DNA of 64,000 bases from positions 1 to 64,000 of the forward strand of contig CAINDG010000026.1 of assembly GCA_903847315.1 (NCBI GenBank). The letters run 5' to 3'. The stretch comes from an uncultured Planctomycetota bacterium (lineage in GTDB: Bacteria; Planctomycetota; Phycisphaerae; Sedimentisphaerales; UBA12454). The translations under genes and the position numbers were made by a program. Below the pieces are notes generated by a model. It did no database searches, was not told the DNA's origin, and worked only from the letters and a program-made list of their open reading frames with translations. How positions within the stretch are numbered: the stretch's first letter is position 1; each line of letters begins with the position of its first letter. This document shows, one piece after another, positions 1 to 8,236 of the stretch.

Positions 1-1
1 T

Positions 2-256
2 ATCTGTTTTATTTTGACGGCTACAAACATTGCCCTCTTTATTCATCTGGCCGGACATGAGAAATCCGGGCAACACGACAGCAGCCATTGTCCGATTTGT
101 CAGAATTTAATTATAAATAAAAATCCGATTCTTTTATCCTCCCCCGTAATAATCAGCGGATTTGATAAAATTGTCTATACCATCGATTATATTTTTGTTA
201 TTTCACCACCAACTATTCAATTCCAATCGCCTTATTTAAGAGCGCCTCCTCTTTAA
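2..256 (+). CDS. Small His/Cys protein, 5' end outside window
   Basis: The reading frame is open to the left edge, so the start and probably a signal or membrane segment lie outside. The visible part has a hydrophobic stretch, then a short motif HDSSHCPICQ (two His, two Cys spaced CxxC) and ends in LRAPPL. This pattern resembles small DUF2946-like proteins often seen near metal transport genes. The zinc/manganese importer begins about 100 bases downstream on the same strand, which fits a metal-related role. No function can be assigned from sequence. The family link is a recollection of motif style rather than an alignment. Confidence 0.55.
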   Translation: MCFILTATNIALFIHLAGHEKSGQHDSSHCPICQNLIINKNPILLSSPVIISGFDKIVYTIDYIFVISPPTIQFQSPYLRAPPL

Positions 257-361
257 TCCCCGCTTACATCTCCAGAAAAAATTATTTCATCGTGTACCTA
301 TCGAAGATGTTTTGCAGAAGTCCAATTTATTACTTTATTTATTATATTGGAGTGTAATATT

Positions 362-1267
362 ATGAAAAGAAACATTATGAAAAAAATGCGGCTATATTTC
401 TTAATAGCGATATTTACAGCACTGCCCTTGAACTACGGATGGTGTGATGGGAAAAGCGGTGCCGCGCAGAGCCGAATACTTGCGTCATTTTATCCTATGT
501 ACATTATGGCGATTAATGTCGCAAAGGACGTGCCAGGTGTTACCGTGGCGAATCTAACTGGGCCGCTTACCGGCTGCCTGCATGATTACGCGTTAACCAC
601 CAACGATATGAAAAAGTTTGTCGATGCAAATATTTTTATCGCAAATGGCGCAGGCATGGAGTCCTTTCTGGACAGAGTAACGGCTCAGTATCCTCATTTA
701 AAAGTTGTCCAATTATCAGAGGGCATTCCTTTAATAAAAGGCCAGGGGGATGAAGGCGATAATCCTCACGTATGGGTGAGTATTTCCAATGCAATTACAC
801 AAGTTAAAAATCTTTGCAAGGATTTACAGGAATTTGACCCGGCGCACAAAGATATGTATCAAAAGAATACAGATGAGTATGTATCGCGATTGGAAGCACT
901 TCGCCAAAAAATGCATACTGCGTTGGCACCATATAAAGGTAAGAAAATTGTGACATTCCATGAGGCATTTCCTTATTTTGCGCAAGAGTTTGGATTGGAA
1001 ATCGCCGCGGTAGTGGAAAGAGAGCCGGGCAGTGAACCAAGTGCGCAGGAACTGGCCAAGACGATAGATTTAGTTAAAAAATCAGGCATCAAAGCTTTAT
1101 TTGCCGAACCGCAATATCCTGCTAAAGCCGCAAAGGCCATTGCCAAAGAGACCGGGGCCAAAGTTTATATTCTGGACCCCGCGGTGACCGGCCCTCAAAA
1201 GCCTGATGCATACATTAAAATAATGGAAGCGAACTTAGCAACACTTAAAGAGGCACTTAAAGATTAA
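362..1267 (+). CDS. Zinc/manganese ABC transporter substrate-binding protein (ZnuA/TroA family)
   Basis: Extracytoplasmic metal-binding component of an ABC importer. I chose the ATG at 362 because GGAG at 349-352 sits nine bases ahead; an earlier TTG in frame overlaps that site. Residues 8-28 form a signal peptide. The family's metal ligands are visible: H74 (CLHDY), H136 (NPHVW), H200 (TFHEAF), with D272 a candidate fourth ligand. The His-rich loop common in ZnuA is absent; there is only a short acidic GDEGDN stretch. The mature length of about 275 residues is normal. The next gene starts one base after the stop, so it is the first clear gene of an operon. Zn versus Mn cannot be decided from sequence. 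Confidence 0.93.
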   Translation: MKRNIMKKMRLYFLIAIFTALPLNYGWCDGKSGAAQSRILASFYPMYIMAINVAKDVPGVTVANLTGPLTGCLHDYALTTNDMKKFVDANIFIANGAGMESFLDRVTAQYPHLKVVQLSEGIPLIKGQGDEGDNPHVWVSISNAITQVKNLCKDLQEFDPAHKDMYQKNTDEYVSRLEALRQKMHTALAPYKGKKIVTFHEAFPYFAQEFGLEIAAVVEREPGSEPSAQELAKTIDLVKKSGIKALFAEPQYPAKAAKAIAKETGAKVYILDPAVTGPQKPDAYIKIMEANLATLKEALKD

Positions 1268-1268
1268 T

Positions 1269-2042
1269 ATGGAACAATCATGCGAGCACTGTTGTGTCAA
1301 GATTGAGAATTTGAACGTCAAGATTGACGGTAATTCGATACTTAAAAATGTCCGTCTGCATACGGACTGCAAGGAAATCCTGTCGATTGTCGGGCCTAAT
1401 GGGGCTGGTAAAACCACATTGCTAAAGGCGATACTGGGCGATATTTCCTATTCAGGGGATATTCAGTTTCAGGTGAGGGGCTCGATAACTAAGAAACCCA
1501 AAATAGGTTATGTGCCGCAAACGCTGAGTTTTGATCACGGTGCCCCTGTAAGTGTCCAGGATTTGATTGCTTCATCTCTAACTGCTATCCCTGTCTGGTG
1601 CGGCATAGGAGGAAATGTTAAAAAAAAGATAAAAGCCGCTCTTGAAAAATTTTCCGTGACACATCTTTTGAATCATACCATAGGGTCATTGTCAGGCGGA
1701 GAACTGCAGCGAGTGCTTCTTGCTATGGCGATGATACCAATTCCTGATTTACTTTTGCTTGATGAGCCGGCCTCAGCTATTGACGTAAAAGGACTCTCTT
1801 TATTTTATGAGATCATAACGCAGCTGAAAAAAGAATACGATATTTCGATTATTATGATTACTCATGATTTGGCGGGAATTGCTGCTTATGCCGACAGGAT
1901 GATTCTTCTTAACCGTTCAATTCTCGCGGAAGGCTCGCCGTGTCAGATTCTCTCAGACAGGAAACTCGTTGAGGCGTTTCAGTTGGACCTGCTGAGTGTA
2001 TCCCGTTTGTCGATTCCCACAGGGACAAAAAACTATGAATGA
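1269..2042 (+). CDS. Metal ABC transporter ATP-binding protein (ZnuC-like)
   Basis: ATPase subunit that drives metal import with the preceding binding protein and following permease. Walker A GPNGAGKTT lies at residues 42-50, the signature LSGGE around 140, and Walker B LLLLDEP shortly after, followed by the H-loop (MITHD). The length of 257 residues is standard. The N-terminus carries an unusual CEHCC cluster at residues 5-9, not a usual part of the fold, which might bind metal. The start follows the previous stop by one base and the end overlaps the permease by eight bases, implying translational coupling. Confidence 0.93.
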   Translation: MEQSCEHCCVKIENLNVKIDGNSILKNVRLHTDCKEILSIVGPNGAGKTTLLKAILGDISYSGDIQFQVRGSITKKPKIGYVPQTLSFDHGAPVSVQDLIASSLTAIPVWCGIGGNVKKKIKAALEKFSVTHLLNHTIGSLSGGELQRVLLAMAMIPIPDLLLLDEPASAIDVKGLSLFYEIITQLKKEYDISIIMITHDLAGIAAYADRMILLNRSILAEGSPCQILSDRKLVEAFQLDLLSVSRLSIPTGTKNYE

Positions 2043-2883
2043 ATTTTATTACCATATTAGTACATTGTTTTACTTCAACTGGATGCAATATGATTTTATG
2101 TGGAACGCGTTACTGGCGATTCTTTTCGTAAGTCCGTTATTTGCGCTGTTAGGCACGGTGGTAGTCAACAACCGTATGGCCTTTTTCTCCGATGTGCTTG
2201 GACATTCCGCATTAACCGGTATAGCGCTGGGTGTTATGCTTGGTGTGGCTGACCCTCTTTGGGCACTGGTAATTTTTACAGTTATCCTCGCTGTTGCCGT
2301 TAATTATTTTAAAGGTGTAACCGGAGCTTCATCAGACACAACGCTGGGTGTATTTTTTGCTATGGTAGTCGCACTTGGGGTAGTTATTTTGAGCAGGAAC
2401 GGCGGTTTTAGTAAATATACGACATATCTCATAGGCGATATTCTGGCTATTTCCGGCGACGAGATTAAGTTGTTGATAACCGCATTTTTATTTGTGACAG
2501 GATATTGGTGTATATTCAGCAACAGTCTTTTACTGCTGAGCATTAACCCGAGTCTTGCGCGCAGCCGGGGCATAAAAGTTTTTTGGGTAGAGACGAGTTT
2601 TGTAATTGTATTGGCAATAATCGTAGCAATTTCAATACGATTAGTCGGCATTTTGATTATTAACTCACTTTTAATTCTTCCGGCAGCGACTTCTCGCCTG
2701 ATGGCTCGTAATACCGCGAAGTATACTTTTTACAGCGTCGGGATCAGCCTTGTCTGCGGAGTAAGCGGTCTTATTGCCTCGTATTATTGGAACACCGCTT
2801 CCGGGGCGACGATCGTGCTGCTGTGCGCGTTTATGTATGTGGTTGTAACTTTTATTACAAGATTTTTACCAAAAAAAGCATAA
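2035..2883 (+). CDS. Metal ABC transporter permease (ZnuB, ABC-3 family)
   Basis: Membrane channel subunit of the importer. It is a hydrophobic protein of 282 residues with about eight predicted membrane helices and the ABC-3 family hallmarks DVLGHSALTGIALG near residues 50-63 and LVGILIINSLLILPAATSRL near 205-224. I start at ATG 2035, overlapping the ATPase end, rather than at an upstream in-frame codon buried in the ATPase gene. The small CPCC protein follows after 12 bases, so transcription probably continues. Confidence 0.92.
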   Translation: MNEFYYHISTLFYFNWMQYDFMWNALLAILFVSPLFALLGTVVVNNRMAFFSDVLGHSALTGIALGVMLGVADPLWALVIFTVILAVAVNYFKGVTGASSDTTLGVFFAMVVALGVVILSRNGGFSKYTTYLIGDILAISGDEIKLLITAFLFVTGYWCIFSNSLLLLSINPSLARSRGIKVFWVETSFVIVLAIIVAISIRLVGILIINSLLILPAATSRLMARNTAKYTFYSVGISLVCGVSGLIASYYWNTASGATIVLLCAFMYVVVTFITRFLPKKA

Positions 2884-2895
2884 AGGGAAAAATGG

Positions 2896-3144
2896 ATGTG
2901 GATAGGTAATACATTAAAAAAGATATGCCGCTCTTCCTTTTTGCGATGGTGGTTTATGATTAGCGCATTATATTCAGTATCTTCTGTCTGCCCCTGCTGC
3001 GGCAAACCTGCGTGTCCTGTTGGATTTGGGGTAGGCGCATTTATAGGATTTATATTTGTTTCACTCTCGACGATGTGTAGAGCTATTTGGCTGAGGATTA
3101 CGAGTTTTTTATCGTTGGCAAAGAGTAAGGAAAAAACAAAATGA
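2896..3144 (+). CDS. Small membrane protein with CPCCGKPACPVG motif
   Basis: An 82-residue protein with an N-terminal basic segment, a hydrophobic stretch, a cysteine cluster CPCCGKPACPVG at residues 32-43, a second membrane helix and a basic tail. The four cysteines could hold a metal ion or act in thiol exchange. It sits between the importer permease and a CcdA-like protein and overlaps the latter by four bases (ATGA), so the two are probably translated together. I do not recognise a named family. The function is unknown; the context suggests metal handling or redox. Confidence 0.7.
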   Translation: MWIGNTLKKICRSSFLRWWFMISALYSVSSVCPCCGKPACPVGFGVGAFIGFIFVSLSTMCRAIWLRITSFLSLAKSKEKTK

Positions 3145-3836
3145 CACAGACGCTTTATAAGGCATTTACGGAAACTCCTATTTTAGCCGTTTTTATTGTT
3201 CTGTTTTCCGGAATAGTTGCTTCTTTGAGCTCTTGCACAATTTTAAGGCTTCCGGTAGTGCTGGGGATTGTGTCAGGAGCAGCTGAATCGAAAAGGAAAG
3301 CATTTTTTCTATCTTTGGCTTTTTCTTTGGGTCTCATGGTAAGTTACACGCTTTTGGGGATAGCCTTTGGTTTGGTAACGAATTTTGCCGGAAAGTTGAT
3401 TACGTGGAGTAAGTATATTTTCTTTGTGTCCGGGATTCTGCTTTTCCTGTTAGGGGTCATTATCGCCGGACTTATAAAAACGAAGTATGCGCAAAAATGC
3501 CGGTCAATCACTAATCGCTTCCAGCGATTTGGTACGGCAGGGATTTTCCTTTTTGGAATGTTGTTTGCTTTATTTGAGATACCCGGATGTCCTTGCTGTG
3601 GCCCGGTTCTTTTAATCATTGCCAGCATAGTTGCGGTAAAGGGTTCGGTATTATATTCATTACTTATTTTTATCAGTTTTGCTGTTGGTCAGAGTTTGCC
3701 TATTCTTTTGGCGGGATACTCTGTTGGCATTATTAAATCCTGGGCGCCTAAAATAGAGAAATACGAAAGTTCAATCCAATTTCTGGCTGGGAATATATTA
3801 CTGGTCTTAGGTATATTTTTCATTTTGATTGCTTGA
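3141..3836 (+). CDS. CcdA/DsbD-like transmembrane thiol-redox protein
   Basis: A 231-residue protein with about six membrane helices. The repeated half-structure of the CcdA family is visible: a first-half SSCTILRLPVVLGIVSG near residues 29-45 and a second-half GCPCCGPVLLIIAS near residue 148. These place cysteines at the start of paired helices, as in transporters that pass electrons from thioredoxin to extracytoplasmic partners. Here the second motif has CPCC rather than a single Cys. Lying behind a metal importer and a cysteine-rich small protein, it may keep a metal-binding thiol partner reduced. That role is inference. Confidence 0.75.
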   Translation: MTQTLYKAFTETPILAVFIVLFSGIVASLSSCTILRLPVVLGIVSGAAESKRKAFFLSLAFSLGLMVSYTLLGIAFGLVTNFAGKLITWSKYIFFVSGILLFLLGVIIAGLIKTKYAQKCRSITNRFQRFGTAGIFLFGMLFALFEIPGCPCCGPVLLIIASIVAVKGSVLYSLLIFISFAVGQSLPILLAGYSVGIIKSWAPKIEKYESSIQFLAGNILLVLGIFFILIA

Positions 3837-3843
3837 GGGAAAC

Positions 3844-4470
3844 ATGGCTAATCATAATCACAACACTCCGTGTGAATGTGAGGAACATCGCCATCTGCAA
3901 GATAGCGGCCGGCAAAGGAGTTTTTACCTGAAATGGTTGTTTAGCATTCTGTTTGTTTTTGTTTCGTTCTATATCCTCAAACCATTTTTAGTCAAGCAAC
4001 TTGTTAACAGGGGTGCAACTTACATGTCGTATTCAATGTACGATGAGGCTATAAGGCAATATAAAAAAGCGATTTTCTTCGATAAAGAAAATAGCGATAT
4101 ACATACGTTTTTGGCGTATGCCTACCGAAGTAAAAATGATATTGTGCAGGCAAAACTTGCGTATCAAAAAGCGATAAAATTAAATCCGAAGAATAAACTC
4201 GCTCTGCTTGATTTGGGAATAATGTATTTCAAGGAGAAGAATTATAAGGTAGCGATAGAATATTTTAATTCTATCATAGAATTAGGACCTGAGGATCAGA
4301 AGGAAATGACTTTTAATCTAATTTCCTATCATCGTTCTGCGTTGTACATGCTGGCGGTGTGTCATAAAAGTCTAAATCATATAGTTGAGGAGAAGATGAC
4401 CTTGCAAAAATTACTTCGCTTCTATCCGGATGATCAAGATGCGAAAAAGCGATTAAGCGAATTAGAATAA
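3844..4470 (+). CDS. Membrane-anchored TPR protein with His/Cys-rich N-terminus
   Basis: I start at ATG 3844, preceded by GAGGGA. The first 20 residues are rich in His and Cys (HNHN, CECEEHRH), a likely metal-binding segment on the cytoplasmic side. A membrane helix follows at about residues 29-46, then at least three TPR repeats (DEAIRQYKKAI, AKLAYQKAIKLNP, KVAIEYFNSIIELGP). It is probably a scaffold protein. It is the last gene of the metal-uptake operon and overlaps the region just after the CcdA-like stop. Partners are unknown. Confidence 0.75.
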   Translation: MANHNHNTPCECEEHRHLQDSGRQRSFYLKWLFSILFVFVSFYILKPFLVKQLVNRGATYMSYSMYDEAIRQYKKAIFFDKENSDIHTFLAYAYRSKNDIVQAKLAYQKAIKLNPKNKLALLDLGIMYFKEKNYKVAIEYFNSIIELGPEDQKEMTFNLISYHRSALYMLAVCHKSLNHIVEEKMTLQKLLRFYPDDQDAKKRLSELE

Positions 4471-4622
4471 AGAGGGAAAGCTCTTAAAATATAAAATAAG
4501 AAATCCGGGATTACGGCAAAGGGGCTAAATAACTTTAAACTATGAGCCCTGCCCCCGCATTCGCGAGGTTAAACTCTGTGATGGCAGGGTTAACAAAATA
4601 AATCCGAATCTTGCAATGACAA

Positions 4623-5816
4623 TTAGAGGATTTCAAGGACGATGAGGGTGATGTCGTCTGGTTCAGCCAAATCTCTGTTTTGCCGAACGAGGGATTCAAA
4701 TTCCGATTTCATCTGCGAGGCGGGCAGATTCGCGATTTCCAGGAAACGACTTTCAAAAGCAAATGACTGGTTTTCCTGGGTGATGCCTATGAAAGGCTCT
4801 GCGCCGTCGGAATATAAAAGGAGCTTATCGCCTGCGATGAGCTGGATTGAATTTTGTTCGAAATGAGCGTTATCAAAAACGCCGAGCAGCGAACCTCTTG
4901 TCTGAAGCTGCTGCGGGTTTTGATTTTTTCTTATCAGGATTGGATACGGATGGCCTGCCCTGCAATAAGACAAATTCAAAGTCTGCGTATTCAGCAGGCA
5001 ATAGCAGCAGGTAACGAACTGGCAGCCGCTGAGATGCTGGGCGAACATTTTCTGGTTGAGACTGTCGATGACATTCAACGGCGAAAAGATTTTATATTCG
5101 TTGCCGATGGTTTGACGCATCTGGATAGCCTGTTTGAGGAACATCGTCAGCAGGGCGGCGGGCATAGAATGGCCGACAGCATCGGCAAGATAAAAGCCCG
5201 TGTTATGCTCATCCAGTCTCGCGACATCGTAGATATCGCCTGAGACCCAGTCTGCGGGCATAAACGCGACAGACCAATTGATTTTATCGCTGTCGGGCAG
5301 GGTCTGGGGCAGGAAATCGCGCTGGACGGAACCGGCCATTTTTAACTGTGTTTCGAGCTGCTGGGCGTGGTTGTCTTTGGCTGAGGCGTCGGTGTTATTA
5401 TTTTTGGTCTCGATGATGTATTTCCGATAGACGTTGCTTATTTTGATTACGGGAATAATCTGCCGGGCAGATGTCTTTTCGATTATGTTCAGCATTTTGA
5501 AATTTTCTATGTTGATTTTATTAGTGTTTCCATAAAGGATGGTGGGGATGTTTACCCTGTCGAGCAGCCTGATAATATCGAGCCATTTCTTCTGGTTGTC
5601 TGCCGTTACGAATTCGGCATCTATTACTACAGTGCCGATAGTTTCGGGGTCAAATTCTGTTTCGAGGAATTTATCGAAGTCCACGATTTGCCAGTTGAAG
5701 TCTCCATAGTCGATGATTTTTCGCATTTCAGGCCGAACGTAATCGCCGGCGAAGATGAGCAGGGCATCAACGAAAGCTGTCGTGTTTTTTACTGGTTTTG
5801 TAAGGGTTTCGACCAT
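4623..5816 (-). CDS. PP2C/SpoIIE-type serine phosphatase (RsbU-like)
   Basis: A 397-residue signalling phosphatase. The C-terminal half carries the SpoIIE/RsbU pattern: FLPQTLP, then ADWVSGDIYDVARL, FYLADAVGHSMPAALL, YCRAGHPYPILI and LLLYSDGAEPFIG, with aspartates in the metal positions. Residues 1-130 look like a receiver-fold domain, but it lacks a clear phosphoacceptor set, so it is probably a degenerate receiver. Such proteins usually dephosphorylate anti-sigma antagonists. No partner-switch kinase or antagonist is nearby. It stands alone on the minus strand. Confidence 0.85.
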   Translation of the reverse strand: MVETLTKPVKNTTAFVDALLIFAGDYVRPEMRKIIDYGDFNWQIVDFDKFLETEFDPETIGTVVIDAEFVTADNQKKWLDIIRLLDRVNIPTILYGNTNKINIENFKMLNIIEKTSARQIIPVIKISNVYRKYIIETKNNNTDASAKDNHAQQLETQLKMAGSVQRDFLPQTLPDSDKINWSVAFMPADWVSGDIYDVARLDEHNTGFYLADAVGHSMPAALLTMFLKQAIQMRQTIGNEYKIFSPLNVIDSLNQKMFAQHLSGCQFVTCCYCLLNTQTLNLSYCRAGHPYPILIRKNQNPQQLQTRGSLLGVFDNAHFEQNSIQLIAGDKLLLYSDGAEPFIGITQENQSFAFESRFLEIANLPASQMKSEFESLVRQNRDLAEPDDITLIVLEIL

Positions 5817-5956
5817 TTTTCCAATCGCGATTTATTTAGTACAAGAGTATTTCGGCGGTTTATGTTCAGGACTTATGGAGGTTAGTTTCTATTGACAATT
5901 TGCAGGGGGTATATTAGGATTTTATCGGTCTTTGATTTTATTTGAGAGGGTTAAAT

Positions 5957-6196
5957 ATGCTTTCATGTGTAGGGCCTGAAGCGATAGCGGCGCCGTTTAT
6001 GGTACTTTTTTTTATTCTGCTGGTCTTTTTTATTATTTTGCCTGCGTTTCTGCTAAAGCTTTTTCTGTGGTGGCGGGTTTTTTCCAAGGCAGGATACAGC
6101 GGGGCGTTTAGTCTGTTGATATTAGCGCCGTTCGGCACATTGATAATGCTTTGCATTCTGGCGTTTTCTCAGTGGCCGACAGCAAAGAAGCCTTAA
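5957..6196 (+). CDS. Small two-helix membrane protein
   Basis: A 79-residue protein with GAGAGGG as ribosome site at 5944-5950 and ATG at 5957. It contains two hydrophobic helices (about residues 10-35 and 49-72) joined by a short segment WWRVFSKAGYSGAF, and ends in SQWPTAKKP. The pattern of a basic linker plus GYSG before a Pro-containing second helix is common in small uncharacterised bacterial membrane proteins. The opposite strand is also open here but encodes nothing recognisable. Function unknown. Confidence 0.7.
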   Translation: MLSCVGPEAIAAPFMVLFFILLVFFIILPAFLLKLFLWWRVFSKAGYSGAFSLLILAPFGTLIMLCILAFSQWPTAKKP

Positions 6197-6212
6197 TATA
6201 GACGCCAGGCTA

Positions 6213-6923
6213 TCAGGCAAATATCGCTGAGCCGATACGCAGGATTGTGGCGCCGTATTCGATGGCGATTTCATAATCCTGACTCATACCCATACTGAGA
6301 TGTCTGAAATCATGGCCTCCGATTTTTTCGCCTTGAATTTCCTCGAATAATTCCCTCGTGCGGGCGAAACAGGCCTTTACGATGTCCTTGTTGAGCGTAA
6401 GAGGAGCCATAGTCATAAGGCCGATGAGTTTGATGTTCGGCATAGTAACAATCTGCTCGGCAAGATGAATAGCAGCGCCGACCGGAACGCCGTATTTCTG
6501 GGGCTCTTCGGAGCAGTTTACCTGCATTAAAATTTTGGGACAGATATCGAGTTTTTCTGCGCCTTTACTTATTTCCTCGGCGAGCCGGAGCGTATCAACG
6601 GAATGAATGATATCTGTGGTTCTCAAAAGCTGGCGGACTTTGTTTCTCTGGAGATGTCCTATCATATGCCAACTGATTTTTTGCGGCAGGGCGGGGTCGG
6701 ATTTCAGAAAAAGCTCAAGATCATCTGCGGTGAGTTTGAGGTGCTGTACCCTGTTTTCGCCAAGCTCGACGCAGCCGAGGCGGACAACCTGTTTTATCGC
6801 ATCGAGGTTGGCCGATTTTGTTACAACGACGAGCGTTACTTCGGAGTTGCTGCGTTTGCAATGTGCGCAGGCGGAAGCGATGTTGTCGTGAACTTTTTTC
6901 AGATTGTCGGCTAATTTATTCAT
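6213..6923 (-). CDS. yggS: YggS-family PLP-binding protein
   Basis: Pyridoxal-phosphate homeostasis protein of 236 residues, the usual length. The PLP lysine is K36 in VVVTKSANLD. Family blocks are clear: GENRVQHL, WHMIGHLQRNK, ILMQVNCSEEPQKYG, GLMTMAP and LSMGMSQDYEIAIEYGATILRIGSAIF, which ends with the phosphate-binding region. It buffers free PLP in the cytoplasm and has no known catalytic activity. It lies 11 bases downstream of the Topo VI A gene on the same strand and may be cotranscribed. Confidence 0.95.
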   Translation of the reverse strand: MNKLADNLKKVHDNIASACAHCKRSNSEVTLVVVTKSANLDAIKQVVRLGCVELGENRVQHLKLTADDLELFLKSDPALPQKISWHMIGHLQRNKVRQLLRTTDIIHSVDTLRLAEEISKGAEKLDICPKILMQVNCSEEPQKYGVPVGAAIHLAEQIVTMPNIKLIGLMTMAPLTLNKDIVKACFARTRELFEEIQGEKIGGHDFRHLSMGMSQDYEIAIEYGATILRIGSAIFA

Positions 6924-6934
6924 CTGATATTTTT

Positions 6935-8029
6935 TTACGGCAGGAATTTCGCCGTATTTTTAAGTTTGCGAGGCAGATAATCTTTTACAACAAAATCTAG
7001 GCCGTGCTTGGCGAAGGCCTGCTGTTCGACACGAACGCCCATATTCAGCATTTGATTTATCGCTGCCTGCCAGGGTTTGTGATGTTTTACGAAGGGGTCG
7101 TTTTTCAGGGCGTCCTTTGCACGCTTTATATCCACGTCTTTTAATGGGTGCGTAGGCAGCTTATAATCGATAATATCCTGTGGAGTTACGCCGAGGAATC
7201 TTGACTTCGGGACGCAGAAGAATTCGTTTAAGTGAGCGGAATTGCCGGAACCGACCTTCAGCGTTCTGTAAATGTTAAAGTAGCCGTAAGGGTCGCCATC
7301 GACAAACGCGTAAACTGGAATCCTGAGTTTGTCGGATAGTCTGCGGATAAATCTTCTGCATGCGCGGGTAGGAACGCCGCCCATACTGATAAGGATGCAA
7401 TTGTTTTTTTCCCAGTAGTCGTACTTGACGAGTCTTTGAAAGGCGCCTGCTGTTTCAATGGCGAGAATGAATTTGGCGTCGCTTGAAAAGTCGAGGTCCT
7501 CAACGTCAATCGGAATGGAATACGCCCCGGAGCCGAAGCGTGTGCAGTCGATTTTGAGTTTGTTTCCCTTTGAATCGGAGTCGATGACGATGAGCCTGCC
7601 GGCGACTTCGCCGCCTTTTTCTTCCGGGATGAATTTTAACTGCTCACGGTTTACGCCGAACATCGCTTCGATATCGTCCATTATCGTGTCCGATTCGGGC
7701 TGCTCGGCAAAGCCCGCCTTGCCCCAGTTTTTCGAGATGTAATATGCCTCCCTCTTCGTGGCCATATTGTTTGCTTCAATAAGCTCCTTCGAGAGCGACA
7801 TCATCTTAAGAGTCTGGGCGAAACTCTTTACGGTGCTTACAGTTAAGGTCCTGACTTTGTTTTTGCCGAGGATTTCGAAATGCCCGTCGTCAGAGTGATA
7901 TTTGACATTGCTGAGCGAACGGACAGGAGTGGACATAGTCGGCTTCTGCTTTTTCAAAATCTTGTCCTGAATGGACCTGGCGGTGTTTTTGATTTTTTCC
8001 GCGACGGCTACATCAGTCTTTTTGGTCAT
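6935..8029 (-). CDS. DNA topoisomerase VI subunit A (Spo11-like)
   Basis: Catalytic DNA-cleaving subunit of type IIB topoisomerase, 364 residues. The 5Y-CAP domain shows the tandem tyrosines of TKREAYYISK, Y96/Y97, one of which should form the DNA link. The Toprim metal site is visible as glutamate in LAIETAGAF and the DGDPYG motif. The C-terminal PHPL-like segment (THPLKDVDI) also fits. Type IIB enzymes are typical of archaea and plants but occur in some bacteria, including planctomycetes. The ATPase subunit B, normally adjacent, is not seen in this window: the 600 bases upstream hold an RNA gene and repeats. Confidence 0.93.
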   Translation of the reverse strand: MTKKTDVAVAEKIKNTARSIQDKILKKQKPTMSTPVRSLSNVKYHSDDGHFEILGKNKVRTLTVSTVKSFAQTLKMMSLSKELIEANNMATKREAYYISKNWGKAGFAEQPESDTIMDDIEAMFGVNREQLKFIPEEKGGEVAGRLIVIDSDSKGNKLKIDCTRFGSGAYSIPIDVEDLDFSSDAKFILAIETAGAFQRLVKYDYWEKNNCILISMGGVPTRACRRFIRRLSDKLRIPVYAFVDGDPYGYFNIYRTLKVGSGNSAHLNEFFCVPKSRFLGVTPQDIIDYKLPTHPLKDVDIKRAKDALKNDPFVKHHKPWQAAINQMLNMGVRVEQQAFAKHGLDFVVKDYLPRKLKNTAKFLP

Positions 8030-8201
8030 TTATTACGACTCCCTGAAAATATAAGGGGAAATTTTCCATAACTTAACATACATAATCTAAGGCGTAAAAA
8101 AATGTAATTCAAGCTTAAAGTTTTTCTATTTTTCGCTAAAAATGGCTTGACAGGGCTTTTAAACTTTGATTTTATAGGATGTGTGGGTAATGTAAATTAC
8201 A

Positions 8202-8230
8202 TTGACTTTGTTCCTTAAAATTGATATAAT
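8202..8230 (+). promoter_or_regulatory. Strong sigma70-type promoter for small RNA
   Basis: TTGACT at 8202-8207 and a perfect TATAAT at 8225-8230 are separated by exactly 17 bases. Transcription should start near 8237. There is no open reading frame downstream on this strand, which points to a non-coding transcript. Confidence 0.8.
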
Positions 8231-8236
8231 GCTAAA

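Noticed and set aside
4854-5243. Plus-strand open frames opposite the PP2C phosphatase
   Set aside because: They run antisense to a gene with clear catalytic motifs and encode no recognisable sequence.
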